64,000 nucleotides of DNA from Cryptomeria japonica (taxonomy: Eukaryota; Streptophyta; Pinopsida; Cupressales; Cupressaceae): contig NC_081413.1 in assembly GCF_030272615.1 (NCBI RefSeq), positions 157,976,849 to 158,040,848 on the forward strand, in the 5' to 3' direction. The position numbers were made by a program, and so were the translations under genes. The notes under the pieces were generated by a model. That model was not told where the DNA came from and did no database searches. It was given only the letters and a program-made list of their open reading frames with translations. Numbering within the stretch: the first letter of the stretch is position 1; the number at the start of each line of letters is the position of its first letter. Of this stretch, positions 63,895 to 64,000 are shown piece by piece.

Positions 63895-64000
63895 GTCGGC
63901 CTGTGACAAAGAAAAAATATATAAAACGTTAGCGAAATTACATAGTACACAACATGAAATTTGTAGACAAAAAGAGTATTAAATAATAAAAAGATGTTGT
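63895..64000. other. Region upstream of the Transposase_24-like gene
   Basis: About 106 bases of AT-rich DNA to the window end. Too little to define a promoter or an upstream exon. Confidence 0.4.

Larger units (their letters stand above)
52615..64000. mobile_element. CACTA-type DNA transposon, left end and interior (right end not seen)
   Basis: At 52615 the LTR is cut by sequence beginning CACTAGTACATTCGG. CACTA ends of this kind and a 3-bp target duplication (candidate AAG at 52612-52614) are features of the superfamily. The next ~1 kb is full of TCGAT/TCGTCGG-type subterminal repeats. Farther in, a minus-strand Transposase_24-like gene (60968-63894) fits the second protein of En/Spm elements. 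I find no matching ...TACTAGTG end before 64000, so the right boundary and the membership of everything up to 64000 are inferred. Confidence 0.6.

Overview
The window is a stack of old, nested transposable elements. I found no intact host gene. Several features point to a plant nuclear genome: Ty1/copia and Ty3/gypsy polyproteins of plant type, primer-binding sites matching initiator tRNA-Met, a plant mobile domain (PMD) gene, a plant Helitron helicase fragment, a CACTA element with a Ptta/En/Spm-type transposase gene, and GT-AG introns. Very long LTRs (about 3.9 and 4.4 kb), heavily decayed ORFs and deep nesting suggest a giant, slowly purged genome such as a gymnosperm. The clade is an inference.

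Layout. 1-2040 is AT-rich DNA with a ~300 bp tandem duplication and TA/GT microsatellites. 2041-3402 is a decayed Helitron replicase/helicase fragment (DUF6570 region, then the Helitron N-terminal domain). It is cut off by a Tat-lineage Ty3/gypsy retrotransposon ('element B'): 5' LTR 3403-4987 (carrying a SINE), primer-binding site, leader, then gag, protease, reverse transcriptase, two RNases H and integrase at 38111-46306. An antisense, spliced PMD gene follows at 49114-51388, then the 3' LTR from 51768.

Inside element B's leader sits a second structure (7032-37718), flanked by the 5-bp target duplication CCTAC. It is a chromovirus array in the order LTR-internal-LTR-internal-LTR ('array A'). 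It is itself interrupted by a copia element (10108-17952), a 1.2 kb terminal-inverted-repeat DNA transposon (20708-21938), a 4.4 kb solo LTR (27249-31675, TSD AGTGT) and a 1.4 kb solo LTR (35540-36911, TSD ATAGG).

Element B's 3' LTR is interrupted at 52615 by a CACTA-type transposon that seems to run past the window end. It holds subterminal TCGAT-rich repeats with a 58-bp-arm hairpin, a broken ~1,000-codon plus-strand ORF of unknown function (53839-56993), a rearranged copy of its own left end fused to the tail of that ORF (58840-59665), and a multi-exon minus-strand Transposase_24-like gene (60968-63894).

No gene here looks functional. Most in-frame stops read as C-to-T or G-to-A changes (CGA to TGA, CAG to TAG, TGG to TGA), as expected of long-methylated repeats. 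The value of the window is its readable insertion history: Helitron, then element B, then array A and the CACTA element, then the insertions inside those.
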